This document shows, piece after piece, positions 32,346 to 44,113 of a stretch of DNA of 64,000 nucleotides. The notes beneath the pieces are model-generated. The model was given only the letters and a program-made list of their open reading frames with translations. It was not told the origin of the DNA and ran no database searches. The stretch is taken from positions 1,612,001 through 1,676,000 of the forward strand of contig NW_020167526.1 in NCBI RefSeq assembly GCF_001641265.1, in the 5' to 3' direction. Within the stretch, counting starts at the first letter, position 1, and each line of letters begins with the position of its first letter. The DNA is from Pseudogymnoascus destructans (lineage: Eukaryota; Ascomycota; Leotiomycetes; Thelebolales; Thelebolaceae). The translations under genes and the position numbers were made by a program.

Positions 32346-33067
32346 GAGCATGAACTTTGGTAGACGGCAGTTATAACGAAGCCACGTACGTACAATGGCG
32401 AGATATCTAGAGTAGAATTCGGACTTGGACCTCATAGACCAATCCCAAGAAGATAAACCCTTCATGCACTGAACTCCATAGATAACAATTAGGGGTAAGA
32501 CAGGCTCGGACGAGATCTAGCCCGTGATACCGTCTTGCATGCGGTCTCGACCTGCTGTTTCTGGGGAAGACCAAATTCCCAGACCCGGTTATGACGTCCC
32601 CCTATCCCCCAACGCACGTGAGCTTCCGGCCGGTAGCCAACGACAAATGCGTGCCACCAAAACGCCATATCAAAAAAAAGAGTAATACCATAAAAGTCCA
32701 AATCTTGTGTTCCAAATCTTGTAAAAAATCCAAACCATAACCGACCTCCCCTGAACCTTCTTAATAAGCCCAAACAATAAAAGGTCTCGCAAGATCCCTG
32801 TCACTCAACAAAAACTCCAACTGACAAGCGTCGATAGCAGCAGCTTCACGGGAAGCCTCGGCTGACGGAGAGTTCCCCACAAAACCTCCAACAGCACGCT
32901 CGGGAATCACATGCTGGGCGGCAGCCGCGCGGGAGGGAGGAGTAAAGGGAGGCAAGCACACGCTATTAATACGCCCGAGCGATCCCCAATTTCTTTAACC
33001 AGGCTTTTGAAATAACCACAATTCCATCTATCAACTCCCAAAATACTCAATATAACCAACTCTCATA
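32346..33067. other. Intergenic, AKR 3' side and SCP2 promoter
   Basis: No domain-bearing frame is seen. A purine/pyrimidine-mixed, moderately AT-rich stretch precedes the SCP2 gene. Confidence 0.5.
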
Positions 33068-33657
33068 ATGTCTCTCAAGAACGGTAAGAGCGCGCTATCG
33101 AATCGCATGATGGGGGAAAGGAAGCAGTAGCTAACGAGTGGGTTTCAACAGCCGCATTCCCCTCCTCCGAGGCCTTCGATGCCATCAACGCCTCGCTGCA
33201 GTCCGATGATGCCGAGCGCAAGAATGCGGTTAAGACGGCCCAGTCCGTCTTCGCTTTCACCCTCAAGAACAAGGCTGGTGAGACGGACAGCTGGCACATC
33301 GACTTGAAGAAGGATGGTGTTGTTAACAAGGGACTTGGTGATAAGCCTACTGGTACGTCATTTTTATTTTTTGGGGGGGGGGTTTACCCTGACGCCCCAA
33401 TTACATCCTGAATTAGGGAAGCAGCGGGGGGGGGTTGGAACCTGAAAGGGGGAATATAATTGAATTGAATTGAAGCTAACTGAAGCACCACAGTCACCCT
33501 CTCCCTCTCCGACGAGGACTTCGCCAAGCTCGTCGCTGGCAAGGCGAACGCACAGAGGCTGTTCATGAGCGGCAAGCTGAAGGTCAAGGGTGATGTGATG
33601 AAGGCGACGAAGATGGAGCCGATCCTCAAGCGCGCGCAGACGATGTCGAAGTTGTAG
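33068..33657 (+). CDS. Peroxisomal SCP2-type sterol carrier protein
   Basis: Three exons (33068-33083, 33152-33352, 33494-33657) encode 126 residues; the 68-bp and 141-bp introns have GT-AG borders. The whole protein is one SCP2 domain: an N-terminal helix (SEAFDAINASLQSDDAERKN), a beta sheet with QSVFAFTLKNKAG and SWHIDLKKDG, then LSDEDFAKLVAGKANAQRLF and SGKLKVKGDVMKATKMEPIL. It ends in SKL, a textbook type 1 peroxisome-targeting signal. It should bind fatty acyl-CoA or sterol-like lipids in peroxisomes, like the yeast oleate-inducible PXP-18. The second intron contains a run of nine Gs. Confidence 0.93.
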
Positions 33658-33818
33658 AGGGTGGGTGGATAGAGAGGCTGGCTATATGATTTGGAAGTCA
33701 TGTAGAAAGAAGAGCCTCGTGATATAGGGAAATAAATTATAAAAAGCTGTATCTACTATATATATCCGTTTGTCTTGACGGATTCGCGTCCTATGAGCTG
33801 ACTACCCTCCCCGCCTCC

Positions 33819-34300
33819 TCAAAACATCTTCGTCTCCCCCTCAAACGTCGTATACCACAGCCTCCTCACCGATACCACATTATTAGCCAGCACCCCCATC
33901 AGCACCGGCAGGCGCTTCGCCCTTATCTTCCCCAACAACAGCTTCGGCCTCCCCCCCTTCGCCGTCCGCTCCACCCTCCCCACCCAAAGCCGTCCAAGCA
34001 GCACACTCCCATACTGCTCGGTCGTCAGGTTCACATCGACGCCGTGGACCTCCTCCCCGAGGAAATACGGTAGTACCAGCGGTAGCGTAGTGATGAGAAC
34101 TGTCTCCAGGGCTATCACAGTGAATAGCGCTTCCCAGAAGTGGTCCGCCAGTGGCCTAGGGAGGCGTTCGTGGTCAGGACACCCAGTCTTCGAACAGAAC
34201 AAACGACGACACGATAGGCGCGAGGTTATGCGCTGTGAGGAAGGCCAGCAGCGAGAGCAGCGAGGCGAGGATGTCGTCCTGGTACTGTCGCCTTGTAAGT
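33819..34300 (-). pseudogene. Remnant of a multi-pass membrane protein gene
   Basis: Read right to left. After a plausible acceptor (gcgacag, ending at about 34283) one frame gives a hydrophobic stretch: YQDDILASLLSLLAFLTAHN, then LAPIVSSFVLFEDW. A stop follows. About 30 nt later another frame gives DHFWEALFTVIALETVLITT, LPLVLPYFLGEEVHG, and a basic C-terminus ending ETKMF at 33819. The gap is too short for an intron, so a deletion or frameshift is likely. No ATG starts the frame. The family is not recognised. Confidence 0.45.
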
Positions 34301-35053
34301 TAAGGGGGGTTTCTGGAAAGGCGGGACAGTCACATGACAATAATGATACAGTAGTGTAGTCACGTGTTCCCGCCAATCCAACGCCAAGCTCCCATTACTC
34401 ACTCACCGGAGATAACCGACTCCACAAATGATTACGTCTTAAGTCACGTGCGAGGCCGGTGGCATTCCGGCCACTGACCCACCAAACACCAATAACTACG
34501 GGTTAACCAACGCCAACGCAGTAGACCTCAGTATCTCACCACCGGGAAGGGATCGTGGGGAGAGTATAAAGACCAATTTTTGTCATATTTAAGAGGTTTT
34601 AAAGTCATTTCAAGTCATGTCTGAAGCAGCTGCTATGTTGCTATGTTGCTATGTCTTTTTTGCTTTTCGTGTAACCACAAGTGATGGATATACCCCTATA
34701 TCTGCTTCTAGGCGTCAATCGTCAGCATCACGACAACGTTGCGTTGTTAGGTCTCCATTGTATATTGGGCTTGGAAATCCATTTCTTGAGACTCGTCCAA
34801 TCTCAATTTTTCATTGCGTAACTGCTTCCCCCGTCCCCCTTGTTGGAAACGAGAGGGGAAGGTCATCCGACGATTGAGGCCGGAATGAATACCGGCCTCA
34901 GAGATAAAAGCGAAAATTTTGCCCACAAAGGACAGTTCTCTTTCTCTTTCTCTCCACATCATCTCTCTACCATATCTTCGAGACCTCAAGTCTTCCAACA
35001 CTTTTTTCTTCCATACCATACAACTTCTATAACATCTCTTATCAATTATCACA
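34301..35053. other. Upstream region of the dioxygenase gene
   Basis: No gene is recognised. Pyrimidine-rich tracts (tctctttctctttctctcc near 34937) lie shortly before the start codon at 35054, a common feature of strong fungal promoters. Several cacgtg/gtcacgtg words occur between 34360 and 34450. Confidence 0.45.
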
Positions 35054-36631
35054 ATGGGTTCCAACAGCGAGCCCACCTTCAATGTCCTCGCCGACACAAG
35101 GCCAGAGGACACAACCTTGCCACCCTTCATGGCCTCGACCTCTCGTGGGTTCCTGCCACGTGCTGATCCAGTTGTCGACCTCCCAGAGGAGTTCGCTGCC
35201 TTAAGCTCCATCCTCGACCGTATGCCCATGGTCACGGCATCAGGCGAGCCTGGTCTCCTCGCCAAGGGTGCCTTGGGAGATACCGTCAAGGCTGAGCTGA
35301 CTGACCTCTCCGCTGCCGTCGAGAAGTATGCCGACAATCTCTGCATCCAAACCGCCCTATACAGGGACTACTCCTTCATCGCCTCGGCCTACCTCCTCGA
35401 GCCCTGCCACATGGCCTACATGGCCAAATCACCCTACGGTCTCGGCCGTCAAACCCTCCCCCGCTCCATTGCCCTCCCCCTCTCCGTCTGCGCCCGCCTC
35501 GCTGGCTTCCAGCCTTTCATGGAGTACGCTGGCTCGTACGCGCTGTACAACTACAAGCTGGAGAACCCAGATGTTGGCATGAAGTACACCAACCTTCGTC
35601 TGATCCGTGCCTTTGAGAAGGGTCTTGACCCAACCAGCTCTGAGGCTGGCTTTGTCCTTACTCACGTGGAGATGGTGAAGAACTCTGGGCCGTTGGTTGA
35701 GGGATGTGTGAGGGCTCTTGATGGGTGTGGGAGAGATGATAGGCACGAGATGGATGATGGTCTCGATCAGGCGTTTGAGGCTATCAAGAAGGTTAATCAG
35801 GTTATGGAACGTAAGTGCTCTACCTTTCCTTCGATATATAATATGGACAAGGAACTAACACGTGACAGGTATGTGGGCAAACTCCAAGCCAGGCGACTAC
35901 ATTGATTTCCGCACCTTCATCATGGGTATCACTTCCCAGTCCATGTTCCCTAACGGCGTCATCTACGAAGGTGTCTCCGAAACCCCCCTCTCCTTCCGCG
36001 GCGAGTCCGGCGCAAACGACAGCATGGTAAGCTAATCCCCCCCCCCCACCCTCACTCTTCCACACCACCCCAAGCTAACCCTCTCCCCCAGATCCCCCTT
36101 CTAGACAATCTCCTCTCCATCTCCATGCCCTCCACCCCCCTCACCACGATCCTCAAAGACTTCCGCTCCTACCGCCCCGGCAACCACCGCGACTTCCTCT
36201 CCCACATTGCCAACCTCTCCCTCTCCGTCTCCTTCAAGAGCTACGCGCTCTCCGAGTCGAGCTCTGCGCTCCGCTACCTCCGTCTTCTTGACCAGGTCCG
36301 GGATTTCCGCTATCGTCACTGGTGCTTCACTCGCGAGTACATCCTTAAGAAGACTGCGCATCCTACTGCTACTGGTGGAAGCCCTATTGTTACTTGGTTG
36401 CCTAACCAGCTTGTTGCGGTGCTTGATGCTATGACTGAGGCTGGGGAGGGTAAGTCGTTGAAGAGTGTTGCGGCGGGTAGCAAGACTGGGGAGGAGGTGA
36501 AGGAGATGTTGGATACGGCTGAGAGGCAGAGGGATGGCTTGAAGAAGGAGGTTGAGAAGTGGTGCTCTGACCGGGGTGTGCCGCTGCCTCAGGGGATTAC
36601 ACATACTCTCCAGGCTGTGGCTGCTCACTAG
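35054..36631 (+). CDS. bna2: Indoleamine 2,3-dioxygenase
   Basis: Exons 35054-35810, 35869-36026 and 36092-36631 join in frame to 484 residues; introns are 58 and 65 bp, GT-AG. It is a heme enzyme that opens the indole ring of tryptophan to N-formylkynurenine, the first step toward NAD by the kynurenine route. Family blocks are RDYSFIASAYLLEPCHMAY, LPRSIALPLSVCARLAGFQP, FRTFIMGITSQSMFPNGVIY and GESGANDSMIPLLD. The proximal heme ligand is His337 in SYRPGNHRDFLSHI. A C-terminal helix (WCSDRGVPLPQGITHTL) extends beyond the mammalian core. The region is cytosolic, with no signal. Fungi often have several IDO paralogues; which one this is cannot be decided here. Confidence 0.93.
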
Positions 36632-37417
36632 GGGGTTGAATGATTTTTATGATGGGGTGGCTGGTTTTGGTTTATAGGACAGATAACGGGATTGCCCAGA
36701 GCGGAATATTGGAAAATATTCATGACTTAGATCGATAGAACAATGTGTTAGAATGTAATTATTTATGACCATATTTGTGTTCTTGTTGCCTAGGGCTGTG
36801 AAGGTTGTGACCCGTTGCGCCTCTAGTCCGGGCGCCGATGAGGCGTCACCGTGACGCCATCCTCTGAAATGATGCCGCTCATAGGAGAATATCATAACAT
36901 TTCTAATAAATAAACTATACACCGAGGCTGTACTGATGAAGTTGGTAAGCATGAAAAGGCTGCCTCGGCTCAAACTACATTCCCGTCATGTTTTCACCTA
37001 TTATATTGACAACTTCTCAACTTCACCACCAACCACAAATGGCGATCACAAATATCGCGGCCTAGATATTGAACCGTCCCGCATTCATACTAAGTGTCGG
37101 GTTAGATATTGAACCGAAGCCAGAGTAAGATTTATTTTCTGGTTATTTTAATCAGTAATCCAAAATTTCTTCTGTATTTTGGAGTTTAATATCATTATTT
37201 CTCAAAATCTATTAAATCCGGCATCATGCCATGATATATAACATCCCTTCTCTAATCCAGATCACACAACACTCCGAGCAGATAAATTACATTCAAACCC
37301 ACAGCCCATCACCATGTCCACCCCCCTCCCTCCACACTCACAGTCTGACACCACCATCACCGTCCCCTTCCCCGTCAGCCTCGCCCTCCACCCCATCATC
37401 AACGGCATCACCCAGCT
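36632..37417. other. Intergenic
   Basis: AT-rich sequence without a domain-bearing frame. From about 37231 a short ORF (MSTPLPPHSQSD, at about 37315) precedes the glucuronidase relic and may be an unrelated 5' end joined to it. Confidence 0.45.
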
Positions 37418-38032
37418 CAAATTTCTGGGGAGCGCTTCAAACGAAACCTGGGCGGATATGTTGCTGTTTCTAACGTGGGAGTAAACTCAACCTGGCTTGG
37501 TAGTCACTTGGCAGTGTCGAACTTGTACGCATATGCCGTATGGCCTGGGACCCAACCGTCAATGTTAAAGCTACTCTAGATGATTGGACTCGCCTTACCT
37601 TTGGCCTTGGTCAGAGCGTCATCAATACCATATCCAAGATGTCTATGCAGTCATGGCCTGCATACGAGCAATATACCGGCAATCTTGGCATCCAGACCTT
37701 AACTGATATCCTCTATGCCCACTACGGCCCTAATCCTCCGTCGCGGATGACAAGACTGGGCAGATGCGGACTCTATTGGCATGGATCGTACAGTTTGGAA
37801 TGGCACCGGGTTTGCTGGCCAGTACCCACCTGAGGTTGCAAGAAGATACGAGGGAATCGACACGACTCCCGATGATCTTCTTTTGTGGTTCCACCACGTC
37901 CCTTATACCCACCGCGTACACTCTGTCAAAATTAGGAAAGGCGACACGATTAAGATTGTTGGCAAACCGAACGGGCCAGAGCTCGCTCCCATTGATTATA
38001 TCGTACTTCTGCCGAAGGGGATTATCGACTAA
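37418..38032 (+). pseudogene. GH67 alpha-glucuronidase remnant
   Basis: Pieces in changing frames match the GH67 family in order: GGYVAVSNVGVNSTWLGSHL near 37450, MAWDPTVNVKATLDDWTRLT, SMQSWPAYEQYTGNLGIQTL and TDILYAHYGPNPPS from 37540, then MDRTVWNGTGFAGQYPPEVA and DLLLWFHHVPYTHRVHS from 37781. From there it jumps straight to the extreme C-terminus (VKIRKGDTIKIVGKPNGPEL, ending KGIID). The N-terminal half, the catalytic-core end and about 140 C-terminal residues are missing. Two frameshifts interrupt the rest. In life the enzyme removes 4-O-methyl-glucuronic acid from xylan fragments; this copy cannot. Confidence 0.8.
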
Positions 38033-38340
38033 ATTAATTTAATTGATGTGCTATAATTCTGAGTAGTCTATACGATACAAGTATTGGCATTAGATAAGAC
38101 TATAGTAGCAAATATACATTCTACAGCTTCAATCCTCTCTTTCGCCCTCGCATCCATGCTGTCGGATGGCGATTGATCCCATAACGCCAACTAATCCTCA
38201 TCCACGGTATATGTGTTGCAGCTCATGTACAAAAATGATATTCACACTATGCAACGCCAACCAGCAACTCTCAACAGCCCCTCAAATCCTTGGGTACCTT
38301 GCTACCACATATTCCAAACTTCGGACAAATCACGTTATGC
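38033..38340. other. Intergenic
   Basis: 308 bp between the glucuronidase relic and the 3' end of the kinase gene; nothing further is seen. Confidence 0.5.
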
Positions 38341-39673
38341 TTAATTCTCCTTCATCCGTTTCGAAGGGCGTGCCAGTGTGTCGTCAGGGAGGCCACTCCG
38401 TTTCGTCCCGGGCAGACTGCCAGTGCGGATGTCATTGTCATCCTGGCTCACTCTGCGATGAGGATATTCTGTCTTCATGCCCTCGAAACAGTTGCTGGAC
38501 ACCTTGTCGCCTGTACTGAAGAACGGGTGCTCTAATGCCTGTTGAGCCGTAAGCCGCTTATCAGGATCGTATTCCAGCAAGCCTGCTAGTAGTTTATACC
38601 CCTCGGCGCCCAGAGAGGAAGAGGCTGGCTGAGAAGTTCCTGAATGCTGCCCAATGGTGGAGTAATACCAGCTCTCGAGCTTGGAACCCGCGGGCTTCCC
38701 ATTCGGCTGTACCGGGGCATGGAGCGAAGAAAGGTTGGCATATTCTGGCATCGAGACCAAAAGCGGCCATTTATCTTTCGTTGGTAGGCCCATAATGTCG
38801 ATGATCTTCTGCATCTGGTGTCTTTGAAATGGCACCGTCTTCTTTGAATCCATCTTGGCTTCTTCTCCTTTGAAAATGGGTCGTAGAGATAACAGCTCCG
38901 CAAAAATACATCCCACCGCCCACATGTCTATAGCAGGGGTATAGTGCCGGCTCCCCAAAAGCAACTCGGGTGCTCTGTACCAAATTGTGACAACGACCTT
39001 ATCCCCGCTGAATAATGAGTGCAGAGGCTTGCTGAAAAGTCGAGCCAGTCCCAAATCTCCAATTCGAACTTCTCCAGCAGATGTTACCATGATGTTTGCA
39101 GGTTTTAAGTCTCGGTGCAGGACCCAGTTGCTGTGCAGGTACTGACAGCCGTTCAGTAACTGAAACATGATACTTTTAACTGTTGCGGGTGGTATTGGAT
39201 GGCGCGTTGGTTGTGTGTGGTGGTGGATGATTTGCAAGAGATCGTGCTCCGCATACTCGAAGACCATGTAGATGCATTTATCCTCCAATATGATCTCAAT
39301 AAGTTTGATAACATTAATATGGCTCAGTTCGGAGCATAGCGCCATCTCTCGCACAGCTGACTGCGAAATTCCGGTGTAATGAATCTGTTCGCCCTCCTTG
39401 TCTGGCTTGAACTTCTTGATCGCAAATTCCCCTGTCTGTCCAATGCGGCCTGCCGCTTTGTAAACTCGGCCATAAGTACCACTACTAATGAACCCGATGA
39501 CCTTGTATCGGTCAACTACGCGGACCTTGCTCTGATATGCAACATGGCCGCTGCTTCTGTTCGCGGGTTCTATGAAGTGTTAGCAGAGAACAAGCAAGCG
39601 AAGAACAGAACATAGGACCTCGCAGACCCAAATACGGGTCGCTCCAGTACGCATCGAATCTTTGAGGAAACAT
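38341..39673 (-). CDS. ssn3: Cyclin-dependent kinase 8 (Ssn3/Srb10), Mediator kinase module
   Basis: Exon 1 (39673-39619) and exon 2 (39569-38341) give 427 residues; the 49-bp intron has gctaac and AG, with a GTCCTA donor. MFPQRFDAYWSDPYLGLR matches the Ssn3 N-terminus. The kinase domain shows the glycine loop GFISSGTYGRVYKA, the lysine in FAIKKFKPDKEGE, the Cdk helix SQSAVREMALCSEL, catalytic VLHRDLKPAN, DLG in place of DFG, and WYRAPELLLGSRHYTPAIDM. The insert EEAKMDSKKTVPFQRHQM is specific to Cdk8. It partners cyclin C (Ssn8) and phosphorylates RNA polymerase II CTD and transcription factors. A tataaa-like box sits about 40 bp upstream. Confidence 0.95.
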
Positions 39674-40754
39674 CTTTTCAGGTGCAACGACGACTAGAGG
39701 CAACACTTTGCCACTATATAAACGCAGGAGTACTCCGCTATTGGCGGAGTTGAGAAGCGCAACGCGACGTGACGGGAAAGTCCAACAAGAGCATCTCAGT
39801 AATTAAAGAAGTCTGTTTTGTCACCTTCAAAGGCCTGCTGCACACTCCTCTTTAGGTTTTGTTTTGCCGCAGCTGCAGATGATGGCCCGCTGGCCGAAGA
39901 AGGCGGGTTATTGTTGGCCAGGCTCATTGCTGTCTATCATGCTCCACCCGAGACGGAACGGCGCGGCGTGGGGGGGAGGGGGCGATTCCCCAACACGAGC
40001 TGCTTTCAAGGCTCAGGCGAGATATGCAGGCGTGTCTCGGGCGCCGACGGGCCTCGGAGATTTCCAAAAAGGGGGGAGGTGGTGAAGGAACGAGCTCCGG
40101 ATAGTCCGGCGATAGGATGATGAGAGGGAACGTAGGACAAGAGCTGCGTGTACGTCGCTCTTTTAGGCTTGATAATATATGTCTTTATTTACGTCAGTAG
40201 AGGGGGTTTGAATCCATGTGGTGAGATTATGCAGAAAGGGTAGATCTCCAGGAGGTTCAATGGAAAGGGCCCAATATGGAAAGTGGGTGGTGGTGGTGGA
40301 TGTGGCTTCTGGGTTGGTTGTCATATATATCAAATCTGTGGACTTGTGGTTGGGGGAAGGTGGTGGGGGTGTATTAATACGGATACGCGTTCGGAGGTGG
40401 TGTGAGTTTATCCGGTGGCCATAGGGCAAAATCACGGGGAAGAGTTGATCCAGACACGCCCACCGCTACCCGCGTGGTACGCCAGCGCGGTGATCGTGTG
40501 TGGTGAGGCTATCAACTGTTCCACCAGCATCCCGAAGGGATATATACAGGTAAAACAGCTCTGAGAAGCAAACAACAAAGTGAAATACACCCTCAATCTT
40601 CCATCTAGTGATAGAGACACCGCTATTCATACACTATACATGTGACGACTTGCTACTGTGCGCCGGAATCCCTTCGATCGAAGAGCTACGACCTGACCTG
40701 CAATATAAAAGTGAAGCGGAACACTTAGCTAGAAGACAGCCCGCGCAGCCCACC
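39674..40754. other. Divergent promoter region, ssn3 and MFS gene
   Basis: No domain-bearing frame is seen. A short inverted repeat actccgc/gcggagt (39729-39747) lies by the ssn3 start. A GC-rich, purine-rich patch around 39950-40080 is open by chance in several frames. The frame of the MFS gene is open up to 40608 but has the better start at 40755. Confidence 0.5.
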
Positions 40755-42355
40755 ATGGCCTCATCAGGCCTATCGGGCATGCGAAAATGTGTCCGGAATC
40801 TCACTCCATACCTCGTCTTCATGATGTCCATCATAACCCTTGGGCCCCTGCTCTTTGGCTTCCATCTCGTATGCTTCTCCGCGCGTCCCCATGCCTCTCT
40901 ATACCCCTCACAACACTGCCGATTACTAACTTACATTTTCCCCAGGCCGAGCTTAATGCCCCAGAAGACTACATAACCTGCAAGAAAGGGAGGACTACAG
41001 GGATGCCCAAAGGCGCGACCCTCATACCATGCATCCCAATGGACAAGGCACAGTTCGCCTTCGTTTCCTCGATCTTTACAATTGGCGGCCTCTTCGGAGC
41101 ACTCTTAGCAGGCCCAGTTTCGACCAGTTTTGGCCGCCTCCCAGCAATGCGCATCTCTGCGATCTTCTATGTCCTCGGTTCTGCCATCACAATGTGGAGC
41201 GCAAGCATCAGTGCATTCGCAACAGGACGCTTTCTACTTGGCATCGGCGCCGGAGCGAGCGTCGTCGTCGTCCCAATTTATATCTCGGAAGTCGCTCCTC
41301 CCACAGACCGCGGGATCTTTGGGTTCCTCACACAGATCGCGACGAACATGGGCATCCTCATTACTCAGATCCTCGGTTACTACCTTAGCTATTCTATACT
41401 ATGGCGTTTCATCCTTGCTGCGGGAGGTCTCATAGGCCTTGTGCTCTTGTTCGGCCTCTTCCTCGTCCCAGAATCTCCCGCCTGGACCGCCGCGAACCGC
41501 TCCCCAGGACGCGCCCTCGCAACACTGAAACGTCTACGCGGGCCACATGCCGACGTTTCCGAAGAGATTCAAACCTGGGACTGCACCTTCTCACCGTCCG
41601 ATCCGCAGCTGAGCGAATCCACGACAGTCCTCCTCGAGCCTGAATCGCAGTCTCGACGCTCATCCATCAGCACCTCTTCCAAGCCTCCGCCCCGCGCCCA
41701 CGTCGGCATCATAGCCGTGGCTCTCTCCCCCATCTACCGCCCTGCCATCATCGCCGTCGTAGGCGTAATGTGCGTGCAACAATTCACCGGTATAAACTCC
41801 GTAATGATGTACTCCGTCTCCGTCCTCACCGACCTCTTCCCCACCTCCGCCACCCTCCTCACAATCCTCATCTCAATCGTCAACCTTATCGCCACCACCG
41901 CGTCCGCACCCCTCCCCGACATCCTCGGCCGCAAATCCCCCCTCCTCATCTCCATCACCGGACTGGGTTTCAGCTCAGCCGCCCTGGGCGCCTCAATCCT
42001 GTTCTCCCTCCCCGCCCTATCCGCTGCCTCCATCCTCCTTTTCGTCGCCTTCTTTGCCACGGGCCTAGGGCCCATCCCATTCATGATGGCCTCTGAGCTA
42101 GTCAGCACGGAGGCCAAGGGCGCCGCGCAGTCATGGGCGCTAGCGACGAATTGGATCGGCACGTACCTTGTAGCGCAGTTCTTTCCTATCTTGAATGATG
42201 GCGTGAATGAGGCGCTGGGTGGCGCCGGATGGTTGTACTTTGGGTTTGCGGCTGTGGCGGCCGTGGGAGTGTTGTTTGTGAGCCGGTTTGTGCCGGAGAC
42301 GAAGGGCAAGAGAGATGCGGATGAGGTGTGGGGGCGGGTTAGGAGGGTTGATTGA
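40755..42355 (+). CDS. MFS sugar-porter family transporter
   Basis: Exons 40755-40868 and 40946-42355 (77-bp intron, actaac branch) give 507 residues. The start CACCATGGCC at 40755 has good context. Twelve membrane helices are expected. Sugar-porter signatures include GRLPAMRISAIFYVLGSAIT (RxGRR-like loop), FLLGIGAGASVVVVPIYISE, PESPAW and PETKGKRD, and QQFTGINSVMMYS in helix 7. The closest described group is the yeast Vps73/YBR241C type, thought to act at the vacuole or mitochondria rather than as plasma-membrane hexose uptake; that assignment is from remembered motifs. A Ser-rich central loop is probably cytoplasmic. Confidence 0.88.
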
Positions 42356-42452
42356 GTTGTGTGTTAATGGCGTGATAGGGGGTGTTTATTGAGCAAGGTG
42401 TTATGCAGGCATAGGGATGTCGATTGGGCAGGGTGTTGCGGGGTGGGCTTGA

Positions 42453-42582
42453 ATGGTGTTCTGGATGGTGTTCTGGATGGTGTTCTGGATGGTGTTCTGG
42501 ATGGTGTTCTGGATGGTTTCTGGATGGTGTTCTGGATGGTGTTCTGGATGGTGTTCTGGATGGTGTTCTGGATGGTGTTCTA
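42453..42582. repeat. 12-bp minisatellite (ggtgttctggat)
   Basis: About ten and a half units of ggtgttctggat in tandem, one shortened to ggtttctggat. It lies between the MFS gene stop and the convergent Arp2 stop. The open frames through it on both strands are repeat artefacts. Confidence 0.92.
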
Positions 42583-42761
42583 CTATGGGCATTGAGCGAC
42601 TGGTGTATTTGATAATCCATGGAATTCACTACATAAAACTTTCACTCCTATTGTTTCCCACGTAGCTCTGCAGACATTCCTTTCGTGACCATGAGAAAGA
42701 TATATAATTTTGTCGCTATGAACCACTTACCTCCCCCCATCTCTATCATCTACCCCCCTCT

Positions 42762-44113
42762 CTATCTCGGTCCGAGCTTCTCCAGCGCCCGCGCCCCCTG
42801 CTCCTCCCACTCCTGCTTGCTAATCCACATCGCCTCCTTATCCGCCATGATATTCGCCAGCACCGCGCCACCCAGGAACACCATGTGTCTCCTCCTCGGC
42901 GGGTCCTCAATGCGCACCTTGAACTTGCCCAAGCGCTCTGGGTTCCCGCCCAGAACGCGCGTGAGCCACAGCTGCTTGAGCTCCTTCTCGAGGCGCGACG
43001 GCAGGCCGGGGTACATGCTGCTGCCGCCTGAGAGCACGATGGCCTTGAAGAGGGAGGAGCGCACGTCGACGTCAGCGGCCTGGATGGTGTTGAAGAGGAA
43101 CTCGGCGATGCCGGGTTGCTCGACGTCGACGAGGTGGGGCTGGAAGAGGCATTCGGCGGCTTCGAAGCGCTCGCTGCCGACGCGGATGACGCGGCCGTCG
43201 GGGAGGGTGTAGCTCTCTACCAGGACGGTAGTTTCCTCGGAGAGCTTCTTGTCCAACTCCAGGTCGTACGAGACGTAGCAGAGCTTCTCCTTGATCTGGC
43301 GCGCGGTCTCGAAGTCGGCGGTACGGTTGAGGGCGTATCCGCGGCGGGTGAGCAGGGAGATTAGGTTGCGGGTTACGTCGCGGCCGGCGACATCGAGGCG
43401 GCGCGTGAGGTGGTTTAGAACGGTGGATTCGTAGACAGGGACAATGTGGGTTACACCGTCACCGGAGTCGACAACGACACCGGATGAGAGACCTGGGGAG
43501 TGAGTGTGAGTAGAGAGGGCTAGGCTGGGGGGATGGGGGGATGAAAACAGGGGTTAGAGTACCTTGTGCGTAAAGCGCGAGAACTGCCTGGATGGCAACG
43601 TATACGCCGCCGAACTGGTACCGCTCAAACATAACTTCGCACATCTGCTCCCTGTTCTTGAGAGGGTTCATAGGCGGCTCTGTCAGGAGGATCTTCCGCC
43701 CTGTCGTGTCCACCTTCATCTTCTCGTAGAAAGTATAGTCCCATAGGTGCTGCATATCATCCCACTTCTTGACAATGCCATTCTCCATCGGGTATGAGAC
43801 CTGTAACATGGTCCTCGCTGCCGCTGCTTCGTCACCACACATGATATCCTTAATTACAGAGGTGGGGTCGCCCTTTTCTTCGGAACGCAGGATCGGTCTT
43901 CCGACGATAGAGGGGTATTGGAATTCGGGGAAGTTCTAAGATGCATTGTCAGGGCCGTACTCGTGGTGGTGCTGAAGGGGGAGAGAGCTTACCTGGGCCG
44001 CGTAGCCAACCTTGAGGAAGCCGGTTCCGCCATCGAGGACTACGGACAGTGTTAGAAGAGGGATTGAGGGCAGTACAGAGGAGAGTAGAAGTACCAATAG
44101 GGGCCTCCGCCAT
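42762..44113 (-). CDS. arp2: Actin-related protein 2
   Basis: Four exons (44113-44095, 44039-43993, 43935-43563, 43492-42762) give 389 residues; introns are 55, 57 and 70 bp with GT-AG ends. It is the Arp2 subunit of the Arp2/3 complex, which nucleates branched actin at endocytic patches and hyphal tips. MAEAPIVLDGGTGFLKVGYA is the actin-fold phosphate loop. NFPEFQYPSIVGRPILR, YPMENGIVKKWDDMQHLWDY, MFERYQFGGVYVAIQAVLAL, SSGVVVDSGDGVTHIVPVYE and IVLSGGSSMYPGLPSRLEKE follow, the last being the second nucleotide-binding loop. The length equals that of other fungal Arp2. It is divergent from the racemase gene. Confidence 0.95.

Noticed and set aside
42453..42582. Open frames on both strands over the 12-bp repeat (VFWM/EHHP-type proteins)
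   Set aside because: They are translations of a minisatellite whose unit is a multiple of three; no start context, no domain.
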